DNA of 21,635 nt, taken from NCBI GenBank assembly GCA_903832395.1, contig CAILBF010000214.1, positions 1 through 21,635 on the forward strand, written 5' to 3'. The notes beneath the pieces were generated by a model, which was given only the letters and a program-made list of their open reading frames with translations, had not been told where the DNA came from and made no database searches. Both the position numbers and the translations under genes were made by a program. Shown one piece after another: positions 8,477-17,475 of the stretch. The stretch comes from an uncultured Actinomycetes bacterium. Its GTDB lineage: Bacteria; Actinomycetota; Actinomycetes; Nanopelagicales; Nanopelagicaceae. The first letter of the stretch is position 1. Each line of letters begins with the position of its first letter.

Positions 8477-9084
8477 TTATTCACATCCTGTGATGGATGG
8501 GCCTCGGTGACATCTCCTTGATAATAATTTGTATCGTTCATATCTGGATACATTGGATGTGGAGGCATCAACATTCCAGCTCGCAATGGTCCAAGAAGAT
8601 CATCTTTTTCAAAAATTAGCTTCTCGCGTGAATCATCGGCAAGCTCATATTCGTTTGTCATCGTCAGTGCACGAGTTGGACAGGCTTCGATACATAGGCC
8701 ACAGAAAACACAGCGCAAATAATTAATCTGATAAACCTTGCCGTAGCGCTCACCAGGTGACATGCGATTCTCTTCGGTGTTATCGGCGCCTTCAACGTAG
8801 ATCGCATCGGCTGGACATGCCCAAGCACAGAGTTCGCAGCCAATGCACTTTTCAAGGCCGTCGGGATGGCGGTTAAGTTGATGGCGACCATGGAATCGCT
8901 CTTGCGTAGGCGCTTTAACTTCAGGGTATTCAACGGTTTCTGGCTTCTTGAAGATGGTCGAGAAAGTGACCCAGAAGCCCTTAGCGTGACCCAACATTCC
9001 AACTGAACCTGGTTGGTCGACTTGAGCGAACTCGACTTTTTTAATATCAAGATCATTATTTTTAAAAGGTTCGATCTCAGCCAC
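8473..9084 (-). CDS. nuoI: NADH-quinone oxidoreductase subunit I (two 4Fe-4S clusters)
   Basis: This 203-residue ferredoxin-like subunit carries clusters N6a and N6b, which pass electrons from the NADH module towards N2 near the quinone site. Two complete motifs are seen: Cys80, 83, 86 and 90 in CIGCELCAWACPADAI, and Cys125, 128, 131 and 135 in CVFCGLCIEACPTRAL. The fold is preceded by about 40 residues, including a GFWVTFSTIFKK amphipathic region that probably lies on the membrane. The start is GTG with an AAGGAG ribosome site six bases upstream, and it overlaps the nuoH end by eight bases. The last 20 or so residues are variable. Confidence 0.96.
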   Translation of the reverse strand: MAEIEPFKNNDLDIKKVEFAQVDQPGSVGMLGHAKGFWVTFSTIFKKPETVEYPEVKAPTQERFHGRHQLNRHPDGLEKCIGCELCAWACPADAIYVEGADNTEENRMSPGERYGKVYQINYLRCVFCGLCIEACPTRALTMTNEYELADDSREKLIFEKDDLLGPLRAGMLMPPHPMYPDMNDTNYYQGDVTEAHPSQDVNK

Positions 9085-10324
9085 GGTCGACTCCTTGGTT
9101 GTTTATTGAAACATTTACTGCGGAAATATTCATCGGAAGTTCCGGGACGGCAAAACTAGGTGCTTCTGCATCATCAACTACCGAGGATTCCTTCTTCTTC
9201 TTTGCATTGTCGAAACCAGCGTTGACTAACATGACGAGCAGAACTACAAAGATTGCAAAGCCCACGACAACAAATCGTGGCGCACCTTGCAACGACATCA
9301 CGCGAAGTGTTGCCACCACTAAAATCCATACGATTGAAACTGGAATTAAGACTTTCCAACCAAACTGCATGAACTGGTCGTAACGAAGGCGTGGCAGAGT
9401 TCCACGTAGCCAAACGAAGACAAAGAAGAAAACCAAAACTTTAGAGAAGAACCAGATTGCCGTAAACCATCCGCCTAGCCAGTTTTCAGTAAAGCCAAGG
9501 AAAGGTGGCGCGTGATAACCGCCGAGGAAGAGCGTTGTAGCCAGAGCCGATACCGCAATGATGTTGACGTATTCGGCCAAGAAGAAGAGCGCAAATTTAA
9601 GCGATGAGTACTCAGTGTGGAAACCACCAACAAGCTCACCTTCGGCTTCAGCTAAATCAAATGGCGCACGATTAGTTTCACCAACCATTGAGATTGCATA
9701 AATTACAAATGACGGGAATAAAACAATTGCATACCAAGTCTTTGACTGGGCGGCCACGATGTCAGAGGTCGACATTGACCCTGCATAAATAAATACAGCA
9801 ACGAGTGAAAGTCCCATCGCAATTTCATATGAGATAACTTGGGCGCTAGATCGCAGCCCACCTAGAAGTGGGTATGTAGAACCAGATGACCAGCCGGCCA
9901 AAATAATTCCGTAGACGCCAACCGATGCGATAGCAAGTACATACAGCACGCCAATTGGAAGATCGGTTAACTGCATTGCAGTTTTATGTCCAAAGAGAGT
10001 TACTTGCCCAGTAATAGGAATAACGGCGAAAGACATAAAGCAGGTTGTAGCACTGATAATTGGCGCAATAATAAAGACAATCTTGTCGGCCGCGGCCGGG
10101 ATGATGTCCTCTTTTAGCGCCAGTTTTACGCCATCGGCTAAAGCTTGAATTAATCCGAATGGACCAACACGGTTAGGTCCTGGACGTTGTTGCATACGGC
10201 CAACTAAGCGACGCTCTCCCCATACCGATAAAAGTGTAAGAACAACGCAAAAAACAAAGACAAGAAGCGCCTTTACGGTGATTAACCAACCAGGATCTGC
10301 GCCGATTAAATCTGCTGTTGTCAT
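9077..10324 (-). CDS. nuoH: NADH-quinone oxidoreductase subunit H (quinone-site membrane subunit)
   Basis: This 415-residue membrane protein forms the heel of complex I and much of the quinone chamber. The conserved GERRLVGRMQQRPGPNR loop (36-52) and the acidic NRAPFDLAEAEGELVGG loop (218-234) are both present; the latter couples quinone chemistry to proton movement. About 45 residues after the last helix (370-415) form a charged soluble tail (NAKKKKES onward) that E. coli NuoH lacks. Actinobacterial homologues are generally long at this end. The ATG overlaps the nuoG stop by four bases. Confidence 0.95.
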   Translation of the reverse strand: MTTADLIGADPGWLITVKALLVFVFCVVLTLLSVWGERRLVGRMQQRPGPNRVGPFGLIQALADGVKLALKEDIIPAAADKIVFIIAPIISATTCFMSFAVIPITGQVTLFGHKTAMQLTDLPIGVLYVLAIASVGVYGIILAGWSSGSTYPLLGGLRSSAQVISYEIAMGLSLVAVFIYAGSMSTSDIVAAQSKTWYAIVLFPSFVIYAISMVGETNRAPFDLAEAEGELVGGFHTEYSSLKFALFFLAEYVNIIAVSALATTLFLGGYHAPPFLGFTENWLGGWFTAIWFFSKVLVFFFVFVWLRGTLPRLRYDQFMQFGWKVLIPVSIVWILVVATLRVMSLQGAPRFVVVGFAIFVVLLVMLVNAGFDNAKKKKESSVVDDAEAPSFAVPELPMNISAVNVSINNQGVDRG

Positions 10325-12672
10325 AGTTTCACCACCGTAACTACTGCGCCATGTCCGACGCCTAGGTTTATCAGTAATTGAGAGCCACGAGAATTACGTG
10401 GTGCCCAGATTGCGTCATCATGAATATCTTCAACTAGGGCAGCGAGTGTTACTGAGCCCTCGGAAGTTGAAATCTTTAATAGATCCCCATCGTTAACGCC
10501 CATAGCTTGTGCACGGGTAGGAGAAATAACTGCCACGGTTTGGCGCGCAGTTCCAGCTAGATTCTCTTCACCCTTTTGCAAAGTTCCGAGATCTAACAAA
10601 CGTCGCCAAGAGGTAAGAATGAACTGATCGGCCTTTAGCGTTGGAATCTTTGATGCAGTAACAGCCTTCATCGTTACTCGCACACCTTCCCAAGTGCCCA
10701 GGGATGCAATCTCTTTTGCCGCCGCTGTGACCGTTCCGAGGTTTAAGGAAGCGCCCATCTCTTCGGCGATCATTGAAAGGATTCGAAGATCGCTTCGGTT
10801 GAGCGAATCGGCTACGGCTGCATCAAAGGAACGTGCACGGCCTTCCCAGTTTAAAAAGGAACCACTCTTTTCGGTAATTGCAGCAACTGGCAAAACAACG
10901 TCAGCGCGCATAGTTACTTCACTTGGAGCAATTTCAAGGGCGACCACAAAGGCTTTATCAAGGGCTGAAAGGGCTGCGTTGCTGTTGTGACCATCTAGTG
11001 GATCAACGCCACCTATAACAAGCGCGCCAATCGCACCTGAGTTAACTGCCGCGAAAATTTCATCGCTGCTTCGGCCGACGGTGGTTGGGAGTGAAGTTGC
11101 GCCCCACAGTGCAGCAATATCCACGCGGGCTGCGGCATCGACCACTGGGCGGCCGCCTGGCAATAAGTTGCCAATTGCGCCTGCCTCAAGTGCTCCACGC
11201 TCACCTGCGCGACGCGGAATCCAAGCAATCTTTGCGCCGGTTGAATCGCTGAGTGCGCCAACGGCAGTTAGTACTCCAGCACTTTCGGATGCGCGCTCTC
11301 CAACAAGAATAATTGATTTAGCAGTAAGTACTTGGGAAGAAATCGCAGAACTTTCTTGACCAGGTGCAACCTTTACAAACTCACCTTTAAGTTTTTCAAC
11401 TCCGATTGAAAGTTTGCTTGAAACCGTTGTGACTTTAAGTGCGCGTTTGCGGAACTGCTTATTTAAACGCAAGAAAACAATCGGTGATTCTTCTTCGGGT
11501 TCAAAGCCAACGAGCAGTACATGGTCGGCACGATCTATGTCGCGATAAGTTGTTGTTGTACCAACCACGCGGGCAGCTAAGAATTCACGCTCTTCATTAG
11601 ATGAAAGGCGCGAGCGGAAATCAATATCATTTGTATCAAGTGCAACACGGGCAAACTTGCTGTAACCGTAAGCATCTTCATACGTTGCACGACCGCCAAC
11701 GAGTACGGCTGATGTGTTTGCCTTCAAACCTTTCGCGGCAGCAGCAAGAGCTTCTGGCCACGAAGCTTGAACTAAATCTCCATCGACATTGCGTACTAAT
11801 GGATGTGTAAGGCGATCTAGAGCAGTGACATATTTAAATGCCCATCGACCCTTATCGCAGTTCCACTCTTCGTTAACTGATGCATCATCACCGGCAAGAC
11901 GGCGAAGAGTTTTACCGCGGCGAACATCGGTACGCATATCGCAACCAGAAGCGCAGTGCTCACAAGCAGATGGTGTTGACACTAAATCAAATGGACGTGC
12001 GCGGAAGCGATAAGAAGCACCGGTTAATGCACCTACAGGACAGATTTGCACAGCGTTGCCTGAGAAATAAGATTTGAACGGTTGCTTTTCGTAAATTCCA
12101 ACTTGCTGAAGTGCGCCACGCTCATTCAAAGTAATGAAAGGATCGCTCGCGATTTGATCTGAAAAACGAGTGCATCGCGCACATAAAACACAGCGTTCAC
12201 GGTCAAGTAGGACCTGTGAAGAGATATTGATTGGCTTTTCAAATGTGCGCTTAACGCCCTCAAAACGTGTTTCGCTACGGCCAGTGCTCATCGCTTGATT
12301 TTGCAATGGACACTCGCCACCTTTATCGCAGACTGGGCAATCGAGTGGGTGATTGATGAGCAAAAGCTCCATCACGCCCTTCTGTGCTTTATCGGCAACG
12401 GCTGAGGTGAGTTGAGTTTTTACAATCATTCCTGGTTCAACTGGGATTGTGCAGGATGCTTGTGGCTTAGGGAATGCGCGGCCATTGATTTCAATATCGA
12501 CTAAGCACTGACGGCATGCACCGACTGGATCAAGAAGTGGGTGATCGCAGAAACGTGGAATTTGAATTCCAAGTTGTTCGGCTGCACGAATTACTAAAGT
12601 TCCTTTTGGAACGCTAACTTCAAAACCATCGATAACGACGGTAATCATGTCTACGATTTCAGTAGTGGTCAT
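10321..12672 (-). CDS. nuoG: NADH-quinone oxidoreductase subunit G (Fe-S and molybdopterin-like domains)
   Basis: This 783-residue subunit holds the chain of Fe-S clusters in the peripheral arm. Ligands visible in order are N1b Cys42, 53, 56 and 74; N5 His108 and Cys112, 115 and 121; and N4 Cys161, 164, 167 and 211. A further set, Cys237, 240, 244 and 272, matches the off-pathway N7 cluster of E. coli and Thermus. The rest resembles molybdopterin oxidoreductases, ending in a dinucleotide-binding-like domain (SPTRAQAMGVNDGDLLKIST). No cofactor role is expected there. It begins at ATG 12672, directly after the nuoF stop. An inner ATG eight codons later (MITVVIDG) is a possible alternative start. 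Confidence 0.96.
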   Translation of the reverse strand: MTTTEIVDMITVVIDGFEVSVPKGTLVIRAAEQLGIQIPRFCDHPLLDPVGACRQCLVDIEINGRAFPKPQASCTIPVEPGMIVKTQLTSAVADKAQKGVMELLLINHPLDCPVCDKGGECPLQNQAMSTGRSETRFEGVKRTFEKPINISSQVLLDRERCVLCARCTRFSDQIASDPFITLNERGALQQVGIYEKQPFKSYFSGNAVQICPVGALTGASYRFRARPFDLVSTPSACEHCASGCDMRTDVRRGKTLRRLAGDDASVNEEWNCDKGRWAFKYVTALDRLTHPLVRNVDGDLVQASWPEALAAAAKGLKANTSAVLVGGRATYEDAYGYSKFARVALDTNDIDFRSRLSSNEEREFLAARVVGTTTTYRDIDRADHVLLVGFEPEEESPIVFLRLNKQFRKRALKVTTVSSKLSIGVEKLKGEFVKVAPGQESSAISSQVLTAKSIILVGERASESAGVLTAVGALSDSTGAKIAWIPRRAGERGALEAGAIGNLLPGGRPVVDAAARVDIAALWGATSLPTTVGRSSDEIFAAVNSGAIGALVIGGVDPLDGHNSNAALSALDKAFVVALEIAPSEVTMRADVVLPVAAITEKSGSFLNWEGRARSFDAAVADSLNRSDLRILSMIAEEMGASLNLGTVTAAAKEIASLGTWEGVRVTMKAVTASKIPTLKADQFILTSWRRLLDLGTLQKGEENLAGTARQTVAVISPTRAQAMGVNDGDLLKISTSEGSVTLAALVEDIHDDAIWAPRNSRGSQLLINLGVGHGAVVTVVKL

Positions 12673-13953
12673 TTAAGCACCCGCCCCAACAAATAACGTC
12701 GAAGCAACTGGATCAAATGGGCATCCACCTTGAGTCATGTGTGCGATGTATTCGTCGCGGAAATATTTAATTGATGAAGTGATGGGGCTCGTTGCGCCGT
12801 CACCAAGGGCGCAGAACGAGCGACCCAAGATGTTGTCACAGAGATCTAGCAGTTTCGCAAGGTCGGCTTCAGTGCCTTTTCCGGCTTCTAAGTCGCGCAA
12901 GATTTGGACTAACCACCATGTGCCTTCGCGACATGGTGTGCACTTACCGCAAGATTCATGCTTATAGAACTCGGTCCAGCGCAGTACTGCACGCACGACA
13001 CAAGTCGTCTCATCAAATATTTGAAGTGCTTTAGTGCCGAGCATTGAACCTGCAGCAGCTACACCATCGTAATCAAGCGGAGTATCTAAATGTTCAGCAG
13101 TAAAGATTGGAGTTGATGATCCACCAGGAGTCCAGAACTTCAAAGTATGGCCATTACGAATTCCGCCTGAGAGTTCAAGGATTTCGCGCAAAGTTATTCC
13201 AAGAGGTGCTTCGAATTGACCTGGGTTATTTACATGGCCTGATAGTGAATAAAGCGTGGTTCCCTTGCTCTTTTCAGTGCCCATTGATTGGTACCACTCG
13301 GCGCCCTTTAAAATTATCTCTGGAACCGATGCAATTGACTCAACGTTATTTACAACAGTTGGACGTGCATACAAACCAGCAATCGCTGGGAATGGGGGGC
13401 GCAAACGGGGTTGTCCACGGAAACCTTCGAGTGAATCCAAGAGCGCAGTCTCTTCACCGCAAATATATGCACCGGCGCCGACATGTAAAACCAAGTCGAT
13501 GCCTTTACCAAGGTGTCCAGCTTTATAAGCATCTTCAATCGCTTGATTGAGTCGGCGAACAACATGTGTAACTTCGCCACGAATATAAATGAAAGCGTGC
13601 TTAGCGCGAATTGCATGGCAAGCAATGATGCAGCCTTCGATTAATACATGGGGGTTAGCCATAAGCAAAGGCATATCTTTACAAGTGCCCGGCTCTGACT
13701 CATCTGCGTTAACAACTAAGTAGTGATCTTTATTATCGCCCTGTGGAATAAATCCCCACTTCATTCCGGTTGGGAAACCTGCTCCACCGCGACCACGTAG
13801 ACCTGAATCTTTTACTAACTGAATTACTGCATCAGGCTCCATCGCTAAAGCTTTTTTGGAAGCTTTGTATCCACCATTGCGTGTATAGCCTGCAATCGTG
13901 AATGAATCTTTCTCATCCCAATGTGCTGAAAGTACGGGCACTAACTTCGACAT
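12673..13953 (-). CDS. nuoF: NADH-quinone oxidoreductase subunit F (NADH and FMN site)
   Basis: This 426-residue subunit oxidises NADH with FMN and passes electrons to cluster N3. The FMN/NADH loop GRGGAGFPTGMKW (54-66), the NADESEPGTCKD stretch (82-93) and GAYICGEETALLDSLEG (161-177) are intact. N3 ligands are Cys335, 338 and 341 in ESCGKCTPCREGTWW, with Cys381 in FCALGDGA. The length is normal for bacterial NuoF. The ATG overlaps the nuoE stop by one base and has a good GGAGGG ribosome site inside the nuoE end. It works with NuoE and NuoG as the NADH dehydrogenase module on the cytoplasmic side. Confidence 0.97.
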   Translation of the reverse strand: MSKLVPVLSAHWDEKDSFTIAGYTRNGGYKASKKALAMEPDAVIQLVKDSGLRGRGGAGFPTGMKWGFIPQGDNKDHYLVVNADESEPGTCKDMPLLMANPHVLIEGCIIACHAIRAKHAFIYIRGEVTHVVRRLNQAIEDAYKAGHLGKGIDLVLHVGAGAYICGEETALLDSLEGFRGQPRLRPPFPAIAGLYARPTVVNNVESIASVPEIILKGAEWYQSMGTEKSKGTTLYSLSGHVNNPGQFEAPLGITLREILELSGGIRNGHTLKFWTPGGSSTPIFTAEHLDTPLDYDGVAAAGSMLGTKALQIFDETTCVVRAVLRWTEFYKHESCGKCTPCREGTWWLVQILRDLEAGKGTEADLAKLLDLCDNILGRSFCALGDGATSPITSSIKYFRDEYIAHMTQGGCPFDPVASTLFVGAGA

Positions 13954-14579
13954 TATTTGCCCTCCTTTGAAAGCTTTAAACCAAGTAGTGAAGGTTCACC
14001 AGCTTGAACACCTTCATTAGCTTTTCCATCGTTGATACCAGCAAGAACTGCCGATGCTTCTTTCCATGTAACTAAAGTATTTGGACCGCGTGTAGGTGGC
14101 GTTGGATTTCCATTGCGCATCGAATCGACTAAGTCTTTTGACGACTGAACAGTTTGATTGTCGTAGAACTCCCAGTTCGCCATAACAACTGGGGCGTAAT
14201 CACATGCGGCATTGCACTCGATATGTTCGAGGGAGACTTTGCCATCGGCAGTAACCCCATCGTTCTCTACGCCGAGGTGCTCTTTAAGGCCAGCAAATAT
14301 GGCATCTCCGCCCATTACTGCGCATAAAGTGTTTGTGCATACGCCAACATGGTATTCGCCAACCGGCTTGCGCTTGTACTGGGTATAAAAGGTTGCAACT
14401 GCTGAAACTTCTGCAGTCTCTAGCGTTAAAAGTTTTGCAATTAACTCGATACCTTCACCGTTAACAAAGCCAATGCGCGATTGCACAAAGTGCAATAGCG
14501 GCATGATTGCAGAGCGAGAGCGTGGATAACGTTTAATAATCGAATCCATAGTTTCTAGATCTTGCGCAGAATAAGCCAT
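13953..14579 (-). CDS. nuoE: NADH-quinone oxidoreductase subunit E (2Fe-2S, thioredoxin-like)
   Basis: This 208-residue member of the 24-kDa subunit family binds the 2Fe-2S cluster N1a beside the FMN of NuoF. The four ligands are Cys81 and Cys86 (CTNTLC) and Cys122 and Cys126 (IECNAACDYAP). A helical N-terminal part (residues 1-70) is followed by the thioredoxin-like domain. About 50 further residues, including a PTPPTRGPNTLVTW segment, form a tail longer than in E. coli NuoE. The ATG overlaps the nuoD stop by one base. A GGGAGG site sits about 12 bases upstream, which is a rather long spacing. Confidence 0.95.
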   Translation of the reverse strand: MAYSAQDLETMDSIIKRYPRSRSAIMPLLHFVQSRIGFVNGEGIELIAKLLTLETAEVSAVATFYTQYKRKPVGEYHVGVCTNTLCAVMGGDAIFAGLKEHLGVENDGVTADGKVSLEHIECNAACDYAPVVMANWEFYDNQTVQSSKDLVDSMRNGNPTPPTRGPNTLVTWKEASAVLAGINDGKANEGVQAGEPSLLGLKLSKEGK

Positions 14580-15916
14580 TAGCGGTCAACGCCTCCCATA
14601 ACTGGGTCGATAGATGCAACTGCACCAATAATGTCAGCGATCATTCCGCCCTCGCTCATTGCAGAGGTTGCTTGTAAGTTATTAAAAGATGGTTCGCGGA
14701 AGTGAACTCGGTAAGGTCGAGTACCGCCATCGGAGACAACATGTGCGCCAAGCTCTCCGCGAGGGGATTCAATCGCTTGATAAACCTGACCCGCAGGAAC
14801 ATGGAAACCTTCGGTAACCAATTTAAAGTGGTGGATAAGTGACTCCATTGAAGTTCCCATAATTTCACGGATGTGATTGAGAGAGTTACCAAGACCGTCG
14901 CTGCCAAGGGCAAGTTGGGCTGGCCAAGCAATCTTCTTATCGGCAACCATTACTGGTGCACCATCTAAATCTTCCAACTTATCTAAAGCTTGTTCGATGA
15001 TTCGCAATGACTGCTCAAGCTCATTCATGCGAATTAAGAATCGACCATACACATCGCATGTATCGGCAGTTACTACGTCAAAGTTGTAGTTTTCATATCC
15101 GCAATATGGCTGCACTTTACGCAAATCCCAAGGCAATCCAGTTGAACGAAGAACGGGGCCAGTGATACCGAGAGTGGTCGCGCCAGCTAAATCTAAGTAA
15201 CCAATTCCCTGTGTTCGCTTCATCCAGATGGAGTTTCCGACAAGAAGAGATGTGTTGTCCTTAAAGTTCTTGCGCATGAGTTTTACCGCATCACGAATCT
15301 TTGGGATTGCACCTTCTGGAAGATCCTGTTGGACGCCGCCTGGGCGGATATAGGCCATATTCATACGTAAACCAGAGATCATTTCAAAGATATCAAGGAC
15401 TATCTCGCGTTCACGGAAAGCAAAGAACATCGGAGTGATTGCACCAAGTTCGAGAGCGCCGGTACCAAGAGCAACCATATGTGAGGAGATTCGATTGAGT
15501 TCCATCATCATCACGCGAATAACACTGGCGCGCTCTGGAACATCTGCAGTAATACCTAGAAGTTTTTCAATAGCTAGGCAGTATGCGGTCTCGTTAAAAA
15601 TTGGCCCTAAATAATCCATGCGCGTTACAAAAGTTGTGCCTTGGGTCCAGTTACGGAACTCCATGTTCTTTTCAATTCCAGTATGCAAGTAACCAATTCC
15701 GCATCGAACCTCAGTAACAGTTTCGCCTTCGAGTTCAAGAACTAATCGGAGCACGCCGTGAGTCGATGGATGCTGTGGACCCATGTTGACAACTACGCGC
15801 TCCTCTTTGGTAGCGCCAATCTCTTGAACGAGTGAATCCCAATCTCCGCCAGTTACAGAGAAAACTGTGCCCTCTGTAGTTTCGCGTGAAGGAGCGTATG
15901 GATCAAATGTTGTCAT
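14579..15916 (-). CDS. nuoD: NADH-quinone oxidoreductase subunit D (quinone site, 49-kDa family)
   Basis: This 445-residue subunit forms the quinone pocket with NuoB and NuoH. The signature GPQHPSTHGVLRLVLELEGE is at residues 46-65. By comparison with the Thermus structure, His53 should bind the quinone head group together with Tyr102 (RMDYLGPIFNE). The C-terminal segment ESPRGELGAHVVSDGGTRPY is also typical of the family. It is a separate gene here, not fused to nuoC as in E. coli. The ATG overlaps the nuoC stop by four bases (ATGA), with a GGAG ribosome site seven bases upstream. Confidence 0.96.
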   Translation of the reverse strand: MTTFDPYAPSRETTEGTVFSVTGGDWDSLVQEIGATKEERVVVNMGPQHPSTHGVLRLVLELEGETVTEVRCGIGYLHTGIEKNMEFRNWTQGTTFVTRMDYLGPIFNETAYCLAIEKLLGITADVPERASVIRVMMMELNRISSHMVALGTGALELGAITPMFFAFREREIVLDIFEMISGLRMNMAYIRPGGVQQDLPEGAIPKIRDAVKLMRKNFKDNTSLLVGNSIWMKRTQGIGYLDLAGATTLGITGPVLRSTGLPWDLRKVQPYCGYENYNFDVVTADTCDVYGRFLIRMNELEQSLRIIEQALDKLEDLDGAPVMVADKKIAWPAQLALGSDGLGNSLNHIREIMGTSMESLIHHFKLVTEGFHVPAGQVYQAIESPRGELGAHVVSDGGTRPYRVHFREPSFNNLQATSAMSEGGMIADIIGAVASIDPVMGGVDR

Positions 15917-16542
15917 TTGTAGCTCCTGCGATCACTTGGCGGCGGTGTAGTTGCACCTTTGTACTCAACAGCGATTCCACCGAGTGCGTAATCTTTACGT
16001 TGTGGATGGCCTTGCCAGTCATCTGGCATCAAAATTCTTGTAAGTCCTGGATGGCCATCAAAAATGATTCCAAACATGTCAAAAGTTTCGCGCTCGTGCC
16101 AGTTATTTCCAGCCCACACTTCAACCAGCGTAGGAATGTGCGCATCAGAATCTGCGACCGTAACTTCAAGGCGAATGCGGCGATTATTTGTGAGTGAAAG
16201 TAGTGGATAAACAGCGACAAGCTCTTGGCCGACATTTTGTGGATAGTGAATTCCAGAAACACCCATGCACATTTCGAATTTGAGTGAATCGCGCAAAACC
16301 ATTGCAACTTCTACGAGCTTTTCGCGTTTAACATGCAAAGTTAGTTCACCACGATCGACAACTACGCGTTCAATGGCAGTTGAAAACTCGGGATAAGCAC
16401 GTTCTAAATCATCTGCAACATCATCAAAATAACCGCCATATGGACGCTCAGATGAGCCTGTAGATGCGGCAGTACGGGCAAGACCACCGTAGCCAGATGT
16501 ATCGCCGGTACCGCGGGCGCCGAACATTCCTGATTCAGTCAT
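15913..16542 (-). CDS. nuoC: NADH-quinone oxidoreductase subunit C (30-kDa family)
   Basis: This 209-residue scaffold subunit of the connecting module holds no cofactor. The family signature ERETFDMFGIIFDGHPGL and the later RILMPDDWQGHPQRKDYALG are intact. The first 45 residues are glycine- and serine-rich and contain GMFGARGTGDTSGYGGL and RPYGGYFDD. From memory, closely similar leaders occur in Streptomyces and Mycobacterium NuoC, which supports an actinobacterial source. The ATG follows the nuoB TAA directly, and the ribosome site (AAGGG) is distant and weak. Confidence 0.95.
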   Translation of the reverse strand: MTESGMFGARGTGDTSGYGGLARTAASTGSSERPYGGYFDDVADDLERAYPEFSTAIERVVVDRGELTLHVKREKLVEVAMVLRDSLKFEMCMGVSGIHYPQNVGQELVAVYPLLSLTNNRRIRLEVTVADSDAHIPTLVEVWAGNNWHERETFDMFGIIFDGHPGLTRILMPDDWQGHPQRKDYALGGIAVEYKGATTPPPSDRRSYK

Positions 16543-17100
16543 TTATGCGAGCAAACCCTTCAACTGATGGGTTGGCTTCGCGTTCATGGCTGCGAGTTCA
16601 ACTTCCTTAATTATCTGTGCACGATTAGATCCAAGTTTTTCAACATTAATCTTTTCGTGAAGTTTCAAAATTGCATCCATTAACATTTCAGGGCGAGGTG
16701 GGCAGCCAGGAAGATAAATATCAACTGGAACAACATGGTCGACACCTTGAACAATTGCATAGTTGTTAAACATTCCACCTGATGATGCGCATGCACCCAT
16801 AGCTAATACCCATTTTGGTGCTGACATTTGATCATAAATTTGGCGCAAAACTGGCGCCATCTTGTTAGAAACTCGCCCAGCGACAATCATTAAATCGGCT
16901 TGGCGAGGTGATGCTCGAAAAACTTCCATACCAAAACGTGAAATGTCATACTTGGCTGCAGAACCAACGGCCATCATTTCAATGGCGCAACATGCAAGAC
17001 CGAAAGTTGCTGGCCACAGTGAGTTCTTGCGCATGTAACCGGCAAGTTTTTCAACTGTAGTTAAAAGGAAACCGCTCGGTATCTTTTCTTCGAGACCCAT
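16543..17100 (-). CDS. nuoB: NADH-quinone oxidoreductase subunit B (cluster N2)
   Basis: This 185-residue subunit carries the 4Fe-4S cluster N2, the immediate electron donor to quinone. The ligands are the adjacent pair Cys37-Cys38 in GLACCAIEMM, Cys104 in GACASSGGMF and Cys133 in PGCPPRPEMLMDAI. The tail after residue 145 is short and variable. The gene begins three bases after the nuoA TAA. Those three bases are a second in-frame stop (TAG), so nuoA ends in tandem stops directly before this ATG. Only a weak GGGA ribosome site is visible. It packs against NuoD, NuoI and NuoH at the quinone chamber. Confidence 0.97.
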   Translation of the reverse strand: MGLEEKIPSGFLLTTVEKLAGYMRKNSLWPATFGLACCAIEMMAVGSAAKYDISRFGMEVFRASPRQADLMIVAGRVSNKMAPVLRQIYDQMSAPKWVLAMGACASSGGMFNNYAIVQGVDHVVPVDIYLPGCPPRPEMLMDAILKLHEKINVEKLGSNRAQIIKEVELAAMNAKPTHQLKGLLA

Positions 17101-17103
17101 CTA

Positions 17104-17475
17104 TTAATCCCATTCCAATCCGCCGCGGCGCCAAACATATGCATAGGCGACGAAGACGGTTGCAATGAAGATTGCCATTTCGACAAGCCCAAATACGCCC
17201 AATTTGTCAAAAGTTACTGCCCATGGGTAGAGGAAAACGATTTCAATATCAAAAATAATAAAAAGCATCGCAGTTAAAAAATACTTAACTGGAAAACGTC
17301 CGCCCTCGGCGGCTTGTGGTGATGGTTCAATTCCGCACTCGTAAGCATCTAACTTGGCGCGGTTATATCGAGCGGGGCCAGTAAGTGCTCCTGCTACGAC
17401 CGAGATCAAAGCAAAGCCAAAGCCAATTGCCCCTAGCACCAGAATCGGCACATATGGATTCGATGTGGATATCAC
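17104..17475 (-). CDS. nuoA: NADH-quinone oxidoreductase subunit A
   Basis: This three-helix membrane subunit next to the quinone chamber is 123 residues long from the chosen start. Conserved stretches are LDAYECGIEPSP, GRFPVKYFLTAMLFIIFDIE and the adjoining VFLYPWA. The frame stays open upstream to a CTG/ATG region at 17547, but that extension would run into menG and has no counterpart in NuoA proteins. I choose the GTG at 17475 because AGGA lies eight bases before it and because the resulting N-terminus, SNPYVPILVLG, and total length are typical. It is the first nuo gene, 40 bases after the menG stop. Confidence 0.92.
   Translation of the reverse strand: MISTSNPYVPILVLGAIGFGFALISVVAGALTGPARYNRAKLDAYECGIEPSPQAAEGGRFPVKYFLTAMLFIIFDIEIVFLYPWAVTFDKLGVFGLVEMAIFIATVFVAYAYVWRRGGLEWD

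Noticed and set aside
11081..11359. 92-codon open frame on the plus strand, antisense to nuoG
   Set aside because: Low-complexity alanine, serine and proline pattern typical of the reverse strand of alanine-rich coding DNA.
13107..13550. 147-codon open frame on the plus strand, antisense to nuoF
   Set aside because: Composition-driven shadow of a highly conserved gene; no ribosome site, no recognisable motif, and odd residue usage.
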